This document shows, piece after piece, positions 63,655 to 64,000 of a stretch of DNA of 64,000 nucleotides. Source of the DNA: Nocardia australiensis (GTDB lineage: Bacteria > Actinomycetota > Actinomycetes > Mycobacteriales > Mycobacteriaceae); assembly GCF_020733705.1 (NCBI RefSeq), contig NZ_JAJFZM010000001.1:372001-436000 (forward strand). The letters run 5' to 3'. The notes below the pieces were generated by a model that was given only the letters and a program-made list of their open reading frames with translations, did not search any database and had not been told where the DNA came from. Each line of letters begins with the position of its first letter. Position 1 is the first letter of the stretch. Position numbers and translations under genes: made by a program.

Positions 63655-64000
63655 ATGAACCGCATCCCGCACTACATCGATGGCAAACGCATCGACGCCG
63701 CGTCAGCTACCGCGCCGGTCTTCGACCCGGCCACCGGACTCCAGCAGGCCGAGGTCGTGCTCGCCGGCCCCGCCGACGTGGCCGAGGCGGTACGCGCCGC
63801 CCGTGCCGCGCTCCCCGAGTGGCGAGCCACCAGCCTCTCGCGACGCGCCGACATCTTCTTCCGGCTGCGCCACCTGCTGACCGAACGGCGCGACGATCTG
63901 GCCCGGCTCATCACCGCCGAGCACGGTAAGGTGCTCGACGATGCGGCCGGCGAGATCGCCCGTGGCCTGGAGACCGTCGAGTTCGCGGCGGGGCTGATTC
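63655..64000 (+). CDS. mmsA: Methylmalonate-semialdehyde dehydrogenase (CoA-acylating), partial
   Basis: First 115 codons of an aldehyde dehydrogenase, cut by the right edge. The N-terminus RIPHYIDGKRIDAASATAPV with FDPATGLQQAEVVLAGPADV and LITAEHGKVLDDAAGEIARG matches MmsA proteins, which turn (methyl)malonate semialdehyde into propionyl-CoA or acetyl-CoA. The catalytic cysteine lies beyond the window. AAAGG precedes the ATG at 63655. Position after mmsB supports the assignment. Confidence 0.9.
   Translation, partial: MNRIPHYIDGKRIDAASATAPVFDPATGLQQAEVVLAGPADVAEAVRAARAALPEWRATSLSRRADIFFRLRHLLTERRDDLARLITAEHGKVLDDAAGEIARGLETVEFAAGLI

Overview
The window is GC-rich actinobacterial DNA and most likely comes from a Nocardia or a close mycolic-acid-containing relative (Mycobacteriales). 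The evidence is a mycothiol S-conjugate amidase (Mca), a PIN-PhoH2 protein, a DesA2-type acyl-ACP desaturase, a short-chain Z-isoprenyl diphosphate synthase of the Rv1086 type, an EspG/PPE-like type VII secretion pair, and a gene order that, from memory, follows Mycobacterium tuberculosis Rv1110 to Rv1074c in blocks (ispH, Rv1109c, xseA, xseB, Rv1100, glpX, fum, desA2, phoH2, glyA1, coaA, Rv1086, Rv1085c, Rv1084, Rv1083, mca, Rv1081c, greA, metB, cbs, Rv1075c, fadA3). No rRNA, tRNA, CRISPR array, prophage or intact insertion sequence was seen.

Layout. 1-3.1 kb: sugar-type ABC importer operon (binding lipoprotein, two permeases, the second cut by the left edge). 3.3-5.9 kb: cstA plus its small partner ybdD. 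6.0-18.6 kb: a region rich in DNA repair genes (Ada-AlkA fusion, Ogt, SbcC, SbcD, RmuC, XseA, XseB) that also holds ispH, a DUF6542 protein and a lipid-droplet-associated protein. A large hairpin element lies between sbcD and rmuC. 18.6-25.3 kb: DUF4245 protein, glpX, fumC, acyl-ACP desaturase, LGFP lipoprotein, phoH2. 25.6-31.7 kb: accessory block with a TetR/FAD-monooxygenase pair sharing a promoter with repeated sites, and an apparent operon of a PPE-like WxG protein, an EspG-type chaperone and an exported HNH nuclease. 31.8-40.2 kb: glyA, coaA, Z-isoprenyl diphosphate synthase, hemolysin-III family protein, a 57-residue membrane protein overlapping a HAMP-adenylate cyclase, and a DUF255 thioredoxin-domain protein. 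40.3-44.9 kb: a second accessory block lying between the Rv1084-like and Rv1083-like genes. It holds an AraC regulator, a frameshifted serine hydrolase, a PIN toxin-antitoxin pair, a diverged fragment of the neighbouring DUF255 gene and an unassigned membrane protein. 45.0-54.6 kb: mca block, greA, metB, a glutaryl-CoA dehydrogenase-like enzyme, cbs, an SGNH hydrolase and a thiolase. 54.6-60.1 kb: Bax-inhibitor-1 family protein, an rRNA methyltransferase-like protein, several lipoproteins including a DUF6153/DUF305 pair, and an XRE-cupin regulator. 60.1-64 kb: an MHS-family transporter, a LysR regulator and mmsB-mmsA of valine catabolism, with related palindromes upstream of both the transporter and the divergent lysR/mmsB promoters.

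Many genes are coupled by ATGA or GTGA overlaps (ABC operon, ada-ogt, sbcD-sbcC, ppe-espG, cyclase pair, mca and its follower). Convergent gene pairs are often separated by long perfect hairpins that look like bidirectional terminators with weak or absent U-tracts.
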